A stretch of 64,000 nucleotides of DNA. Origin: Mycetocola tolaasinivorans. Lineage in GTDB: Bacteria; Actinomycetota; Actinomycetes; Actinomycetales; Microbacteriaceae. Under the pieces are notes generated by a model, which searched no databases, had not been told where the DNA came from, and was given only the letters and a program-made list of their open reading frames with translations. Positions 63,481 through 64,000 of this stretch are shown one piece after another. The stretch is taken from the NCBI RefSeq assembly GCF_003667565.1, contig NZ_RCUX01000006.1, positions 186,001-250,000 of the forward strand, read 5' to 3'. Both the position numbers and the translations under genes were made by a program. How positions within the stretch are numbered: position 1 is the stretch's first letter; each line of letters starts with the position of its first letter.

Positions 63481-64000
63481 CTAACCCCCGGGGGTTATTC
63501 CAGTACCAATCTCATACACGCGATCACAGCGCCGGGCAACGCGGGCATCATGCGTGACCACGAGCAGCGTCTTGCCGAAGTCCCGATGCAGGGTCAGCAT
63601 CTCCGTGATCGCGATTTCCGCCATGGCAGAGTCCAGGGCACCCGTGGGCTCATCCGCGAGAATCAGCTCCCCGGGTTTCAGGAGACAGCGGGCCAGGGCC
63701 ACGCGCTGACGCTCCCCGCCGGAGAGCGTCACCACCCTGTCCTGGGCCACTGCGAGTAACCCCAGACGCTCGAGGAGGCCCATGGCACGGTCGATCTTTG
63801 CCGCGCGACGCTCCCTCATCGCGTGCATCCCGATCAGAATGTTTTCGAGTGCGGTGGCCGAACTGATGAGCGCAAACGATTGAAAGAGATAGTTGATGTG
63901 GTCTCGCCGAAGCAGGGTAGCCGCCGCACTATTGATGCGGGGGAGCGGAGTTCCCGAGAACCGAATTTCGCCCGAGGTGGGCCCATCGAGCAGCCCGATG
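63481..64000 (-). CDS. ABC transporter ATPase, MacB/LolD-like (5' end beyond window)
   Basis: 173 residues visible; the frame is open to the right edge so the N terminus with Walker A is missing. Q-loop YLFQSF, signature VVTLSGGERQRVALARCLL, Walker B LILADEPTGALD and switch VVTHDARVARRC. The YLFQSFALI stretch recalls ATPases linked to lactococcin 972-type or lipoprotein exporters. It is likely the last gene of an export operon beyond the edge. Confidence 0.85.
   Translation of the reverse strand, partial: IGLLDGPTSGEIRFSGTPLPRINSAAATLLRRDHINYLFQSFALISSATALENILIGMHAMRERRAAKIDRAMGLLERLGLLAVAQDRVVTLSGGERQRVALARCLLKPGELILADEPTGALDSAMAEIAITEMLTLHRDFGKTLLVVTHDARVARRCDRVYEIGTGITPGG

Overview
The window is ordinary, densely coded chromosome from a high-GC Gram-positive actinobacterium, most likely a member of the Microbacteriaceae (inferred from gene content and gene order; the genus cannot be fixed). 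Supporting signs are the tiny actinobacterial ribosomal protein bS22, the phosphatase-resA-ccdA-resB-ccsB cytochrome c block, a menaquinone locus with DUF4229 and PLDc_N neighbours, a PucR-controlled GABA/putrescine operon, and many genes whose -10 box lies 6-7 bases before the start codon (leaderless transcripts). I see no phage, insertion sequence, integrase or CRISPR array. No gene-free stretch exceeds 300 bases; the longest are 28736-28986, 4448-4690 and 43982-44218.

Layout. 1-3 kb: the start of a K+ transporter running off the left edge, an ArsR-type regulator, bS22, a glutaredoxin, a Dabb protein and a VanY-type lipoprotein. 3-6.7 kb: a nucleoside uptake and hydrolysis locus (MFS transporter, LacI regulator, nucleoside hydrolase) tied together by two near-identical operators. 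6.8-9.7 kb: a two-component system divergent from a DM13 lipoprotein and a DoxX protein. 9.8-11.1 kb: an archaeal-type aspartyl-tRNA synthetase. 11.3-16 kb: system II cytochrome c maturation. 16-22.9 kb: a translationally coupled (di)peptide ABC transporter with an embedded M20 peptidase, downstream of menC. 24-27.3 kb: a gluconate/idonate cluster with a GntR regulator.

29.5-39.7 kb is the menaquinone locus: menB, menE, menA, menD, menF, menG and a polyprenyl diphosphate synthase, with a PPK2 kinase and small membrane proteins interleaved; menC lies apart at 23-24 kb and no clear menH is present. 39.7-46.4 kb is an accessory stretch: ferredoxin-NADP reductase, alpha/beta hydrolase, two paralogous small membrane proteins, a MarR/VOC divergent pair with twin operators, an unrecognised membrane-anchored protein, and a PadR/permease pair with a 26-bp operator. 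46.4-56.4 kb holds PucR divergent from a complete putrescine -> 4-aminobutanal -> GABA -> succinate semialdehyde -> succinate operon with a universal stress protein and an APC permease. 56.5-62.1 kb is an extracytoplasmic copper operon (CopD-CtaG fusion, CopC, PCu(A)C chaperone, Tat-exported DyP peroxidase). The right end has YajQ, tRNA-Tyr, a thioredoxin and an ABC ATPase that runs off the edge.

The most useful new signals are regulatory: paired operators for LacI, MarR and PadR regulators, and a repeated leaderless promoter layout. Unusual proteins are an IdnD-like dehydrogenase that has lost all four structural zinc cysteines, the archaeal-type AspRS, and the pair of uncharacterised small membrane proteins that share both an N-terminal segment and a promoter.
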